DNA of 64,000 nucleotides. It comes from Pseudomonas sp. FP198. Lineage in GTDB: Bacteria > Pseudomonadota > Gammaproteobacteria > Pseudomonadales > Pseudomonadaceae. Where the stretch lies: contig NZ_CP117452.1 in the NCBI RefSeq assembly GCF_030687895.1, positions 1,257,501 to 1,321,500 of the forward strand. The letters are read 5' to 3'. The notes under the pieces are model-generated. The model did not search any database. It saw only the letters and a program-made list of their open reading frames with translations, and had not been told where the DNA came from. Position 1 is the first letter of the stretch. The number at the start of each line of letters is the position of its first letter. This document shows, piece after piece, positions 54,746 to 63,038 of the stretch. A program made the translations under genes and the position numbers.

Positions 54746-56319
54746 TGGCAGACACACAGAAGGTAGAGAAAAAGGCGCTACTGCTGACCGGTATCGACGA
54801 GCTGTCGCCCAAGCTCGCCAGCCTTCGTGCGAAGGTCGCGAGTTTCAAGCAGAACCTCGACGCCACGGGCCTGGGCAGCCTGGATATTTCCGGGCTGCTG
54901 CCCAGCGGCGGCCTGGCCCAACCGTTCATGGACGGGCTCAAGTCGGCGCTGGCCTTCAAGGATGAGGCCGGCGCAGCGAGCGCGGCGGCCAGTGCCGTCC
55001 AGGCGCCGCAAGCGCCTCGCGTAGCGGCACAGAACCTGGAGGGATTGAAGACTTCCATCAGCAATGTGTCGGTGCAGTTCGGCTCGGCGCTGGGGCCTGC
55101 GGTCAACGCGGTGGCGGTCGGTTTGCAGCCGATGGTCAGCGGCGTGGCCCAGGTACTGCAGGACAATCCGCAACTGGTCCAGGGCCTGGCAAATGGCGTC
55201 GTCGCGTTCAACGCGATCCAGACGGCGGTCAGCGGCGCGAGCCAGGCAATGGAAGTGGTCAACCTGGCCTTGAAGATGAACCCCATCGGCTTGATTGCCA
55301 TGGGCATCGCCTTGGCGGCAGGGATGATCATCGCCCACTGGACGCCGATCTCGGCGTTTTTTGCCGGGCTCTGGCAACGGCTGGCGCCGATCGTCCTGCC
55401 AATGGTCGAGTTCTTCAAGACGATGTTCGCCTTTACCCCGATGGGGCAGGTGATCAGCAACTGGGGGCCGATCAGCAGCTTTTTTGGCGCACTCTGGAAT
55501 GTGATCGTGGCGGCGGCGACGCCGATCATCGGTTTCATGCAGACGCTGTTCGCCTGGTCGCCCCTGGGGTTGATCATTGCCAACTGGACGCCCCTGAGCG
55601 GGTTGTTCGCGGCAATCTGGGATTTGCTCAAAGCCTTGACCGTGCCGGTGATGGACGCCCTGAAAGGCTTGTTCGACTGGACGCCGTTGGGGCTGATCAT
55701 GGCCAACTGGGGCACGATCGGCGAAGTCTTCGCCGGGATCTGGGAGGGCATTCGCAATCAGGTTTCGATCATGCTGGCGGTATTCAGCGGCCTGTTCGAC
55801 TGGTCGCCCATCGAGGGCCTGACCCGGCAGTGGGGACCGGTGGGCGAATGGTTCAGCCAATGGTGGGACGAGCTGCAGGGCGTGATCGCGCCGATCAAGG
55901 CGTTCTTCAACGGCGGCTTTGGCGAGGTGATTGCCTCGTTCACCGGCAAGGTCGAGGGATTGGCCGAGGCGCAGCGTGCCACCAATGCCGAAGGCAAGGG
56001 TGAGCTGGCGCCGGCGTTTTTTGGTGGAGCCAGCGAGCAGCCTTCGGGGCTGTCTTCAAGCCTTGCGCCGACGCCCGCCACGGCGTCGCCCAGAGCGTCC
56101 TTGACCCCAGGGACATTGCCGCAAACTTCCGCAGCCCTGGTGCAACAAAGCGCCGCCAACAACCGCACGCAACTGGAAGGCGGCCTGACGGTGCGCTTCG
56201 AAAACGCGCCGGCGGGGTTGCGCGCCGACCCGCCCCAGACCAATCAACCGGGCCTGGCGGTGAGTTCGCGCATCGGTTATCGCTCACTTTCCGCAGGAGG
56301 TTCCAATGAGCTGGCGTGA
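54745..56319 (+). CDS. Tail tape measure protein
   Basis: This 524-residue protein sits in the tape measure position. It has a charged N-terminal part, a long hydrophobic central region (about 165-400) and a low-complexity C-terminal part (AEGKGELAPAFFGG onward). The centre holds exact 41-residue repeats with the pattern W-S/T-P-L-G-L-I-x-A-N-W...FxAxW. In tailed phages tape measure length sets tail length. At roughly 1.5 angstroms per residue this protein would imply a rather short tube, near 75-80 nm (inference). The ATG at 54745 overlaps the frameshift product's stop; a GTG at 54742 is also possible. Confidence 0.88.
   Translation: MADTQKVEKKALLLTGIDELSPKLASLRAKVASFKQNLDATGLGSLDISGLLPSGGLAQPFMDGLKSALAFKDEAGAASAAASAVQAPQAPRVAAQNLEGLKTSISNVSVQFGSALGPAVNAVAVGLQPMVSGVAQVLQDNPQLVQGLANGVVAFNAIQTAVSGASQAMEVVNLALKMNPIGLIAMGIALAAGMIIAHWTPISAFFAGLWQRLAPIVLPMVEFFKTMFAFTPMGQVISNWGPISSFFGALWNVIVAAATPIIGFMQTLFAWSPLGLIIANWTPLSGLFAAIWDLLKALTVPVMDALKGLFDWTPLGLIMANWGTIGEVFAGIWEGIRNQVSIMLAVFSGLFDWSPIEGLTRQWGPVGEWFSQWWDELQGVIAPIKAFFNGGFGEVIASFTGKVEGLAEAQRATNAEGKGELAPAFFGGASEQPSGLSSSLAPTPATASPRASLTPGTLPQTSAALVQQSAANNRTQLEGGLTVRFENAPAGLRADPPQTNQPGLAVSSRIGYRSLSAGGSNELA
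55432..55875 (+). repeat. 123-bp tandem coding repeats in the tape measure gene
   Basis: Repeat units begin at 55432, 55555, 55678 and 55801 (the last partial), exactly 123 bp apart. They encode units starting FTPMGQVISNW, WSPLGLIIANW, WTPLGLIMANW and WSPIEGLTRQW. An earlier related unit begins near 55279 and carries a 10-residue insertion. The repeats are diverged at the DNA level. Confidence 0.85.
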
Positions 56320-57544
56320 TCGTTTGTTGCCGGCGTCGTTTCGTGGCGTCGGGTTCTGGGTCGACCAGGCGAAAACCCCGATTGGTCATAAAGGCCAGTT
56401 GCATGAGTACCCACAGCGTGACCAGCCGTATTTCGAAGGGCTCGGCCGGCAGGCACGCATCCACGAGTTGACCGCGTTCATCGTCGGCCCCGATTGCCTG
56501 GAGCAGCGCGACAAACTGCTCGCAGCCCTGGAGCAGGGCAGCGGTGAACTGGTGCACCCATGGCTGGGGCGCCTGCAGGTCAAAGTGGGTGAATGCGACA
56601 TGACCCAGACCCGCCAGGACGGCGGGCTGGTCACGTTTGCCCTGAAGTTCTACCCCGACCAGCCGCTGCAGTTTCCCTCGGCGGCGATCAACAGCCAGAA
56701 ACTGCTGCTGGTCTCGGCCGACAGTTTCCTCGGCTCGGCGGTGCGGCGTTTCGAAGACGCCATGAGCCTGATCAAGGCGGCGCGGATCGGCATCGCCGAC
56801 CTGCGCAACAGCCTCAAGGAGGTTTATGGGGTCATCGAGCAGGAGCTCAAACCATTGATCGAGACCTATCGGCAACTCAGCGATCTGGTCAAGGCGGTCA
56901 AGGAGCTGCCCAAGGAAGTGGCGGCGGAATTCAAGGGACTGCTGGGTGACATTCGGGAGCTGAAGGATTTTGCCCGTGACGGCTATCGCGGCGTGATTGC
57001 CAGCGTGTCGCAACAGGTGGAAGCCATCCGTCAGGCGGACGCGCCCAAACTCACCACTGGCAAGGACACCACGGCGGCAGCCCAGGCGGTTGCCGATCTG
57101 GTCCAGGACACCTTGCTGGTGCAAGCGGCGCAATGGATTGCGGCGATGCCGGTGGCGGCGCCAGTGGTCAAGCTGGACGCCACTCCGTCGGTGGCGCAAC
57201 AGGCGGTGCAACCGGTCCAGCGCCGAGACGTGCCGGTGGCCGATGATGTGCTCGCCTTGCGCGATGCCCTCAACGAAGCCATCTGGCAGGCTTCCCTCAA
57301 GGCCGCTCCGGATCACTACCAGGCAATGAACAACCTGCGTCAGCAAATGGCCGCGCACCTGACGGCCGTGGCGTCGTCCGGTGTCCGCCTGATCAACCTG
57401 TCGTTCAAGCAAAGCCTGCCGGCGCTGGTGGTGGCGTATCAGCAATTTGCTGACGCTACCCGGGTGACCGAGGTGACCCAGCGCAACGGCGTGGCGCACC
57501 CTGGCTTCCTGCCACCCAACGACCTGAAAGTCTCCGGGGAGTGA
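56306..57544 (+). CDS. Baseplate-hub-region protein with DNA circularisation N-terminal domain (Mu gp43-like)
   Basis: This 412-residue protein carries the so-called DNA_circ_N domain in its first 100 residues (MSWRDRLLPASFRGVGFWVD, FEGLGRQARIHELTAFIVG, GGLVTFALKFYP), as in Mu gp43 (N). It also has a long helical part, with coiled-coil character at about 140-230. Despite the name, the family is a tail/baseplate component, and no DNA circularisation is implied here. It overlaps the tape measure end by 14 bp and precedes the gp44-like hub gene. Confidence 0.88.
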   Translation: MSWRDRLLPASFRGVGFWVDQAKTPIGHKGQLHEYPQRDQPYFEGLGRQARIHELTAFIVGPDCLEQRDKLLAALEQGSGELVHPWLGRLQVKVGECDMTQTRQDGGLVTFALKFYPDQPLQFPSAAINSQKLLLVSADSFLGSAVRRFEDAMSLIKAARIGIADLRNSLKEVYGVIEQELKPLIETYRQLSDLVKAVKELPKEVAAEFKGLLGDIRELKDFARDGYRGVIASVSQQVEAIRQADAPKLTTGKDTTAAAQAVADLVQDTLLVQAAQWIAAMPVAAPVVKLDATPSVAQQAVQPVQRRDVPVADDVLALRDALNEAIWQASLKAAPDHYQAMNNLRQQMAAHLTAVASSGVRLINLSFKQSLPALVVAYQQFADATRVTEVTQRNGVAHPGFLPPNDLKVSGE

Positions 57545-57547
57545 GCC

Positions 57548-58588
57548 ATGAATGAGCTCGAAAACGCTGTCACGCTCACCGTCGGCGGGCTGGATTACGG
57601 CGGCTGGAAAAGCGTGGAAATCAGTGCGGACCTGGAGCGCCAGTTCCGCACCTTCAAACTCGACATCACCTGGCAATGGCCGGGGCAGACCCAGGCGGTG
57701 CCGATTCGTCCCGGTGACGAATGCCAGGTGCGCATCGGCGCCGACCTGCTGCTCAGCGGCTACGTATTCAAGGCGCCCATCAGCTACGACGGCCGGCAGA
57801 TCAGCCTGAGCATCGAAGGCGGCTCCAAGACCCAGGACCTGGTGGACTGCGCGGCGATCAACCGCCCGACGCAATGGCGCGGGCAAACGTTGCTGAGCAT
57901 CGTCCAGGCGCTGGCATCGCCCTATGCCGTGGGGGTGATCAGCGAGATCCCGGAAACCGCGCGCCTGAGCGAGCACAGCATCGTGCCTGGAGAAACGGTA
58001 TTTCAATCCATCGACCGCTTGCTGACATTGTTCCGGGTGTTTTCCACCGACGACCCGCAAGGTCGCGTGCTGCTGGCCAAGCCCGGCAGCGGTGGGCGGG
58101 CCAGTGATGTGCTGGAACTGGGCAAGAATATTCTCTCGGGCAACGCGCCGATGGATTACAGCCAGGTGTTTTCCGAATACCGGGTCATCGGCCAGCACAA
58201 AGGCAATGACCAGCAGAGCGGGGCGGCGGTGAGCGAGGTCTCGGGCACCGCCACTGACCTGGGCTTCAAGCGCAAGCGGGTGACTGTCATCAGCGAAAGC
58301 GCTCAGTTGACCCCGGCGCTGGCCCAGCAACGGGCCGACTGGGAAAGCGCGATTCGCAGCGGCCGCGCCCTGACCACCACCTACCGCGTGCAGGGCTGGC
58401 GCCAGGCCAACGGCGATATCTGGCGGCATAACACCCTGGTGCGGGTGATCGATCCGGTGCTGGGATTTGACGCCGACATGCTGATCTCCAGGGTGACCTA
58501 TTCGCTGTCCGCCCAGGGTTCGGTCACCACCTTGCAAGTCGCCCCGCCGCACACCTTCGACGCGAACCCGGTGCCACCCAAGGCCTGA
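57548..58588 (+). CDS. Baseplate hub protein (Mu gp44/P-like)
   Basis: This 346-residue protein matches Mu gp44-type hub proteins, structurally related to gp27 of T4. It begins ENAVTLTVGGLDYGGWKSVE and has IRPGDECQVRIGADLLLSGY near 54-73, a central hub domain with TLLSIVQALASPYAVGV and a C-terminal domain with RVTYSLSAQGSVTTLQVAPP. It joins the tube to the baseplate spike. It is followed by a 210-bp gap containing REP elements before the spike gene. Confidence 0.9.
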   Translation: MNELENAVTLTVGGLDYGGWKSVEISADLERQFRTFKLDITWQWPGQTQAVPIRPGDECQVRIGADLLLSGYVFKAPISYDGRQISLSIEGGSKTQDLVDCAAINRPTQWRGQTLLSIVQALASPYAVGVISEIPETARLSEHSIVPGETVFQSIDRLLTLFRVFSTDDPQGRVLLAKPGSGGRASDVLELGKNILSGNAPMDYSQVFSEYRVIGQHKGNDQQSGAAVSEVSGTATDLGFKRKRVTVISESAQLTPALAQQRADWESAIRSGRALTTTYRVQGWRQANGDIWRHNTLVRVIDPVLGFDADMLISRVTYSLSAQGSVTTLQVAPPHTFDANPVPPKA

Positions 58589-58621
58589 GCCCGACGCCGA
58601 TACCCGCCCTGCGCAAATCCC

Positions 58622-58760
58622 TTGTGGGAGCGAGACCGCCGCCAGATTCCTGCCCAGCGCAGATCCCTTGTGGGAGCGAGCCTGCTCGCGAAAGCGGTGG
58701 CTCGGTTTGCATCGATGTTGAATGTGCCGGTGCCTTCGCGAGCAGGCTCGCTCCCACAGT
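58622..58760. repeat. REPIN plus partial REP inside the tail operon
   Basis: A REPIN (about 58669-58759; TGTGGGAGCGAGCCTGCTCG and its complement) is preceded by a decayed REP start at 58622-58635. It lies between the gp44-like and gp45-like genes and occupies most of the 209-bp gap. Confidence 0.88.
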
Positions 58761-58797
58761 GCTCTGCCGTTAAACCCGATTCCGAAGGAAAAACCCA

Positions 58798-59307
58798 ATG
58801 AGCCTACTGACCCGCCTCCTGGCGCGCGGCACTGTCGTGCTCGCCCATTCGGCGAATAAATTGCAATCGCTGCAAATGCGCCTCACCGCTGGCGAAGTAA
58901 GCGACGACATGGAGCATTTCGAGCCCTATGGCTTCACCAGCAACCCGCTGGCCGGCGCCGAGGGCATCGCCACGTTCCTCGGCGGCGACCGCTCCCACGC
59001 GGTGGTGCTGGTGGTCGCCGATCGGCGCTTTCGTCTCAAGGCCCTGGCCCCGGGCGAAGTCGCGCTCTACACCGATGAAGGTGACAAGCTCCACTTCAAG
59101 CGCGGCCGGGTCATCGACATCGAGACCGCGACGCTGAACATCCGCGCCAGCAGCGCGGTGAACATCGACAGCCCGGTGATCAACCACACCGGCAAGATCG
59201 TTTCCCAGGGCGACCAGATCGCCGGCGGCATCAGCCAGATCAAGCACGTGCACGTCGGTGTACAGGGCGGCAACGGCCAGACCGGTGCGCCGGCGGGAGG
59301 CCAGTGA
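58798..59307 (+). CDS. Baseplate assembly protein V / spike (Mu gp45-like)
   Basis: This 169-residue protein is the membrane-piercing spike of Mu-like tails. The N-terminal OB-fold region contains EPYGFTSNPLAGAEGIATFL and the middle is a beta-helix with repeats (HFKRGRVIDIETATLNIRAS). The end has IKHVHVGVQ, whose HxH pair binds an iron ion at the spike tip in the family. It follows AAGGAAAAA and overlaps the gp46-like gene by one base. Confidence 0.92.
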   Translation: MSLLTRLLARGTVVLAHSANKLQSLQMRLTAGEVSDDMEHFEPYGFTSNPLAGAEGIATFLGGDRSHAVVLVVADRRFRLKALAPGEVALYTDEGDKLHFKRGRVIDIETATLNIRASSAVNIDSPVINHTGKIVSQGDQIAGGISQIKHVHVGVQGGNGQTGAPAGGQ

Positions 59308-59705
59308 TGTTCATCAGCCAGAACCTGCACGCCGCGCTGACCCGCTCGGTGCTGATCAGCCTGTTCACCTGGCGCCGCGCCGCCGCCGACGATGCGGTCG
59401 ATGACGACGAGCGTTTCGGCTGGTGGGGCGACACCTTTCCCACCGTCGCCGACGACCGCATCGGCTCACGGCTGTGGCTGTTGCGGCGGGTCAAGCTGAC
59501 CCGCCAGACCCAACTCGACGCCGAATTTTATGCCCGCGAGGCGCTGCAATGGCTGATCGATGACGGTCATTGCAGCGCCATCGACATCATCAGCGAACGC
59601 CTCGACGCCCAGCGTCTGAACCTGCGAACGGTCCTGACCCTGGCCAATGGCGAGCGCCTGGACATCAACCCCGACCACAGTTGGCAGGTGACCTATGCCG
59701 TTTGA
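59307..59705 (+). CDS. Baseplate wedge protein, GP46 family (Mu gp46-like)
   Basis: This 132-residue protein, MFISQNLHAALTRSVLISLF then WRRAAADDAV, contains ERFGWWGDTFPTVADDRIGS, typical of Mu gp46/T4 gp25-like wedge proteins that start sheath assembly at the baseplate. The ATG at 59307 is used; a GTG lies one codon earlier. It overlaps the next gene by 11 bp. Confidence 0.9.
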   Translation: MFISQNLHAALTRSVLISLFTWRRAAADDAVDDDERFGWWGDTFPTVADDRIGSRLWLLRRVKLTRQTQLDAEFYAREALQWLIDDGHCSAIDIISERLDAQRLNLRTVLTLANGERLDINPDHSWQVTYAV

Positions 59706-60735
59706 AACCCCTTCGCTGCCGGTGCTGATCAAACGCGCCCAAAGCGACCTGGCCAGCGATTCGCTGCGCCAGTCCGACGCCCAGGTCCTGGCGCGTACCC
59801 TCGGCGGCGCCGCCTATGGCCTGTATGGCTATCTGGATTGGATCGCCGAGCAGATCCTCCCGGACAAGGCCGATGAATCGACGCTGGAACGCATCGCCGC
59901 GCTGCGCCTGAACCAGGCGCGCAAGGCCGCCCAAGTGGCCACCGGCAGCGTCAGCTTCACCGCCACGGCGGGTGCCGTGCTGGATGCCGACACGCTGCTG
60001 CAAGCGGCCGATGGCCGTACTTATAAAGTTACCACCGCGCGAACCACCAGCAATGGCCTGAACACCGCCGCCATTGCGGCGTTGGAGGCCGGTAGCCTGG
60101 GCAATGCCGATGCCGGCCTGGTGCTCACGCCGGTGCAGCCGCTGTTGGGCATCGGCAACAGCTTCACCGTGCTGGCGCCAGGACTGACCGGCGGTGTCGC
60201 CCGGGAAAGCCTGGAATCGCTGCGATCGAGGGTGATCCGTTCCTATCGGGTCATCCCTCACGGCGGTTCGGCCCAGGACTACGAGACCTGGGCCCTGGAA
60301 TGTCCCGGGGTTACCCGCGCCTGGTGTCGCGGCAGCTACCTGGGGCCGGGCACCGTTGGCCTGTTCGTGATGCGTGACGACGATCCGCAACCGATCCCCA
60401 ACGCCGAGCAACTGGAGGAAGTGCGGGCCTACATCGAGCCCTTGCGCCCGGTGACCGCCGAACTGCATGTGCTGGCCCCGACTCAGGTGCCGGTGAACTA
60501 CAAGCTGCGCATCAGCCCGGACACCAGCGCGGTGCGCGCCGCCATCGAGGCGCAACTGCGCGACCTGCATAACCGCGAAGCCGGCCTCGGCGAAACGCTG
60601 TTGCTGAGTCATATCGCCGAAGCGATCAGCAGCGCCACCGGCGAAACCGACCACAAGCTCAGCGCACCCGCCGCCGATGTCGTCGCCGCCAGCAACCAGT
60701 TGCTGACCTTCGGAGGCTGCACATGGCTGGGATAA
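59695..60735 (+). CDS. Baseplate J/gp47 family protein
   Basis: This 346-residue protein is a Mu gp47/P2 J-type wedge protein. It begins MPFETPSLPVLIKRAQSDLA, then has the baseplate_J core with VSFTATAGAVLDADTLLQAA near 84-103, GGVARESLESLRSRVIRSYR near 164-183 and WCRGSYLGPGTVGLFVMRDD near 208-227. It forms the baseplate wedge that links spike and fibres. It overlaps the gp48-like gene by 13 bp. Confidence 0.93.
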   Translation: MPFETPSLPVLIKRAQSDLASDSLRQSDAQVLARTLGGAAYGLYGYLDWIAEQILPDKADESTLERIAALRLNQARKAAQVATGSVSFTATAGAVLDADTLLQAADGRTYKVTTARTTSNGLNTAAIAALEAGSLGNADAGLVLTPVQPLLGIGNSFTVLAPGLTGGVARESLESLRSRVIRSYRVIPHGGSAQDYETWALECPGVTRAWCRGSYLGPGTVGLFVMRDDDPQPIPNAEQLEEVRAYIEPLRPVTAELHVLAPTQVPVNYKLRISPDTSAVRAAIEAQLRDLHNREAGLGETLLLSHIAEAISSATGETDHKLSAPAADVVAASNQLLTFGGCTWLG

Positions 60736-61322
60736 GAACCGCCGAACAATACCAGGCCCAACTGCGCAGCCTGCTGCCCAGCGGCCCGGCGTGGGACCCG
60801 GAGCGCGTGCCGGAACTGGACGAAGTGCTGCAAGGCATCGCCCAGGAGCTGGCGCGCCTGGATGCCCGCGCCGCCGACCTGCTCAACGAGATGGACCCGG
60901 CGGGAGTGAGCGAGCTGGTGCCGGATTGGGAACGGGTGATGGAACTGCCGGATCCGTGCCTTGGCGCCACGCCGCTGTATGACGATCGCCGTCTCGCGGT
61001 GCGCCGGCGGTTGCTGGCGGTGGGCAGCCAGGCCATCGCCTATTACGTGGAAATCGCCAGGAGCCAGGGCTACCCCAACGCAACGATTACCGAACTCAAG
61101 GCGCCGCGCATGGGCCGTTCACGGTTTGGCGAAGCGCACTTCGGAACGTGGCAGGCACAGTTCATGTGGACCCTCAACACCGGCGGCCGGCTGCTGCTGG
61201 GACGGCGCTTTGGTGCGAGCTATTGGGGCGAACGTTTTGGCGTCAATCCGGGGTCGGCGCTGGAGTGCCTTATTCACCGCAGTGCACCGGCGCATACCAA
61301 GGTTCACATCAACTATGACTAG
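60723..61322 (+). CDS. YmfQ/DUF2313 baseplate protein (Mu gp48-like)
   Basis: This 199-residue protein has the DUF2313 pattern: YQAQLRSLLPSGPAWDP near 10-26, LQGIAQELARLDARAADLLNE near 36-56 and WERVMELPDP near 69-78, with RRRLLAVGSQAIAYYVEIAR near 94-113. In Mu and P2-like phages this position (gp48, gpI) precedes the tail fibre and supports fibre attachment. The fibre gene starts 11 bp later. Confidence 0.9.
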   Translation: MAGIRTAEQYQAQLRSLLPSGPAWDPERVPELDEVLQGIAQELARLDARAADLLNEMDPAGVSELVPDWERVMELPDPCLGATPLYDDRRLAVRRRLLAVGSQAIAYYVEIARSQGYPNATITELKAPRMGRSRFGEAHFGTWQAQFMWTLNTGGRLLLGRRFGASYWGERFGVNPGSALECLIHRSAPAHTKVHINYD

Positions 61323-61333
61323 GGAGTAGACGG

Positions 61334-62503
61334 ATGGATTATCCGAAAAGTGTACCCAGCGCCGGCTTGGTGAATGGGAAGTTCGTCGATGAAAATCCGT
61401 TGACCGGGACGCCGGGATCGTTGATTCCGGCGGATTGGGGAAACGGGGTGACGCAGGAGATCGTGAATGTCATCAAGGCGGGAGATCTGACGCCGGATGA
61501 AACCCGCAGCGATCAATTGCTCGCGGCGATTCGGACGGTAACCGCCAAGGGCTGGAACCAGGACTTCGCCCTGCCGATCGCAGCGCTGCCGCTGCCGACG
61601 ATTGCCACGGCGGACAGCCGTTTGGCCGTCACTCCAGCAGCGCTGTCAACCAGTGGTGGGCGTGTCTCGATTCCGGCGGGTGTGTACGTCAGCATCGGGC
61701 AGGAGGTGGTGGCTGGGCGGTTGGGGCGGACACGTACCTACGTGACGACGGCCTGGAGCAGCGCCGATCTGTTGCCCAGCGCCAGTTATTTTTTGAGGGC
61801 ACAGGTAGTCGGTGATGCGCTGACGTTCTATGTGCAGCGGGGAAGCCTGTATGACCTTGCTCCGGAATCCCTGAAAGGCACCGTAAACGGAGCGGCAGGC
61901 GGTGGGTTCCCATCGACGCCGCTGGACATGTGCCTGGCCTGGGTGGTGACCGGGACGCCTGGCTCCCTGCCGACGATCCGCACGATTTACAACCGTGCTC
62001 AATTGACCTGGACGCAAACGGTAAATGGCACCGGGGTGGTGTATCTGCCGCTGGATCCACATGCGCGTGCGGGGCGGCTTGTGGCGGGGAATCCGACACC
62101 CCCACCGAATGGGGTGACATCGGTGACGTTCGCTCCGGCTGGATGGGTTGGGGGCAATTACAGCTACCTGTCACCCGTCTCGGAAAATCCCGGCAACAAC
62201 GCACTGGGTTGGGCGAACCCTACAAGTGTGCCGATGGCAATGTGCGCGATCTTTTCCAACAACGTTGTCAATGACGTCACGGTTTCCACGGTCACCGCGA
62301 GTTTCGACCATAACCAATTGCGTTCGCTTTGGCAGTCCTACCAGGCCGAGCACACATTGGGCTCAACCAGTGCGGAGAGTGACGAATTGCTCTTCAGCAT
62401 GGGGATCAAAGGACACCAGGCGTTAACCGACTACAGCGTCGGTATCGGCATCAATTTCACCAACGCCGTCAATGTCCATCTGTCCTGGGAGCTGATCCGA
62501 TGA
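61334..62503 (+). CDS. Tail fibre protein 1 (receptor-binding)
   Basis: This 389-residue protein has a conserved anchor region (about 1-60: MDYPKSVPSAGLVNGKFVDE, NPLTGTPGSLIPADWGNGVT) and a variable C-terminal part, with a beta-rich core and a probable tip domain (LGSTSAESDELLFSMGIKGH onward). It should recognise the LPS or another surface receptor of target strains and so decide the killing spectrum. The start follows AGGGAGTAGACGG. The chaperone gene overlaps its end (ATGA). Base composition of the distal half is more AT-rich than the baseplate genes, as expected for an exchanged tip. Confidence 0.9.
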   Translation: MDYPKSVPSAGLVNGKFVDENPLTGTPGSLIPADWGNGVTQEIVNVIKAGDLTPDETRSDQLLAAIRTVTAKGWNQDFALPIAALPLPTIATADSRLAVTPAALSTSGGRVSIPAGVYVSIGQEVVAGRLGRTRTYVTTAWSSADLLPSASYFLRAQVVGDALTFYVQRGSLYDLAPESLKGTVNGAAGGGFPSTPLDMCLAWVVTGTPGSLPTIRTIYNRAQLTWTQTVNGTGVVYLPLDPHARAGRLVAGNPTPPPNGVTSVTFAPAGWVGGNYSYLSPVSENPGNNALGWANPTSVPMAMCAIFSNNVVNDVTVSTVTASFDHNQLRSLWQSYQAEHTLGSTSAESDELLFSMGIKGHQALTDYSVGIGINFTNAVNVHLSWELIR

Positions 62504-63009
62504 ATGTCATTCAAGAACTGCACCAGTACGAAGAAGGACTGCGTCCGCCTCCGCCCTCTGCGGCCCACATCTGGGAGGACGGGACATGGCTGCTGACCGA
62601 CGAGAACGCTGCTGAACTGCTGCGCCTGGAAGGCGAGCGCCTGTGCGACAAGGTCGATGCCGCTGCCGACAGCGCCCGTCGCGTTTTGGCCGGTGATCCG
62701 TTACGGGCCCTGGAATATCAACAAGCGGCCCTTGAAGCGCAGGCGTTCAAGGATCAGGGCTACCCGAAAAAAGCTGTTCCGTTGTCGGTTTCTGCCTGGG
62801 TCGTCAAGGGCCGCACAGCCAGGCAGGCGGCGGACCAGATTCTCGCCAAGGCCGCCGAGTTCGAAGCGACCCTGTTGACGCTTCGCGAGCTGCGCCTCAA
62901 GGCCAAGGCGCAGATTCGCGCGCACCTAGCCAAGGGCAAAGCCGAACTCGCCACTCAAACCGCCGATGACGCGCTCGCGGCCATCCGGGCGCTACGCCTT
63001 CGCGCGTGA
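62500..63009 (+). CDS. Tail fibre assembly chaperone-like protein
   Basis: This 169-residue soluble, helix-rich protein begins MNVIQELHQYEEGLRPPPPS and has WEDGTWLLTDENAAELLRLE and repeated Ala/Arg/Leu-rich helices (TARQAADQILAKAAEFEATL). Its position directly behind a fibre gene, with a 4-bp overlap, and the WEDGTWLLTDE segment fit a tail fibre assembly/tip-folding protein. A second fibre gene starts 29 bp later, so the chaperone may serve one or both fibres. Confidence 0.75.
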   Translation: MNVIQELHQYEEGLRPPPPSAAHIWEDGTWLLTDENAAELLRLEGERLCDKVDAAADSARRVLAGDPLRALEYQQAALEAQAFKDQGYPKKAVPLSVSAWVVKGRTARQAADQILAKAAEFEATLLTLRELRLKAKAQIRAHLAKGKAELATQTADDALAAIRALRLRA

Positions 63010-63038
63010 TCCTCATCTCATAGAAGAGAAAACAAGAC

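Noticed and set aside
55940..58798. A 952-codon minus-strand frame across the tail genes
   Set aside because: It runs through REP elements and opposite to gp43- and gp44-like genes that carry clear family motifs; its sequence is His/Arg/Gln-rich and unlike a protein.
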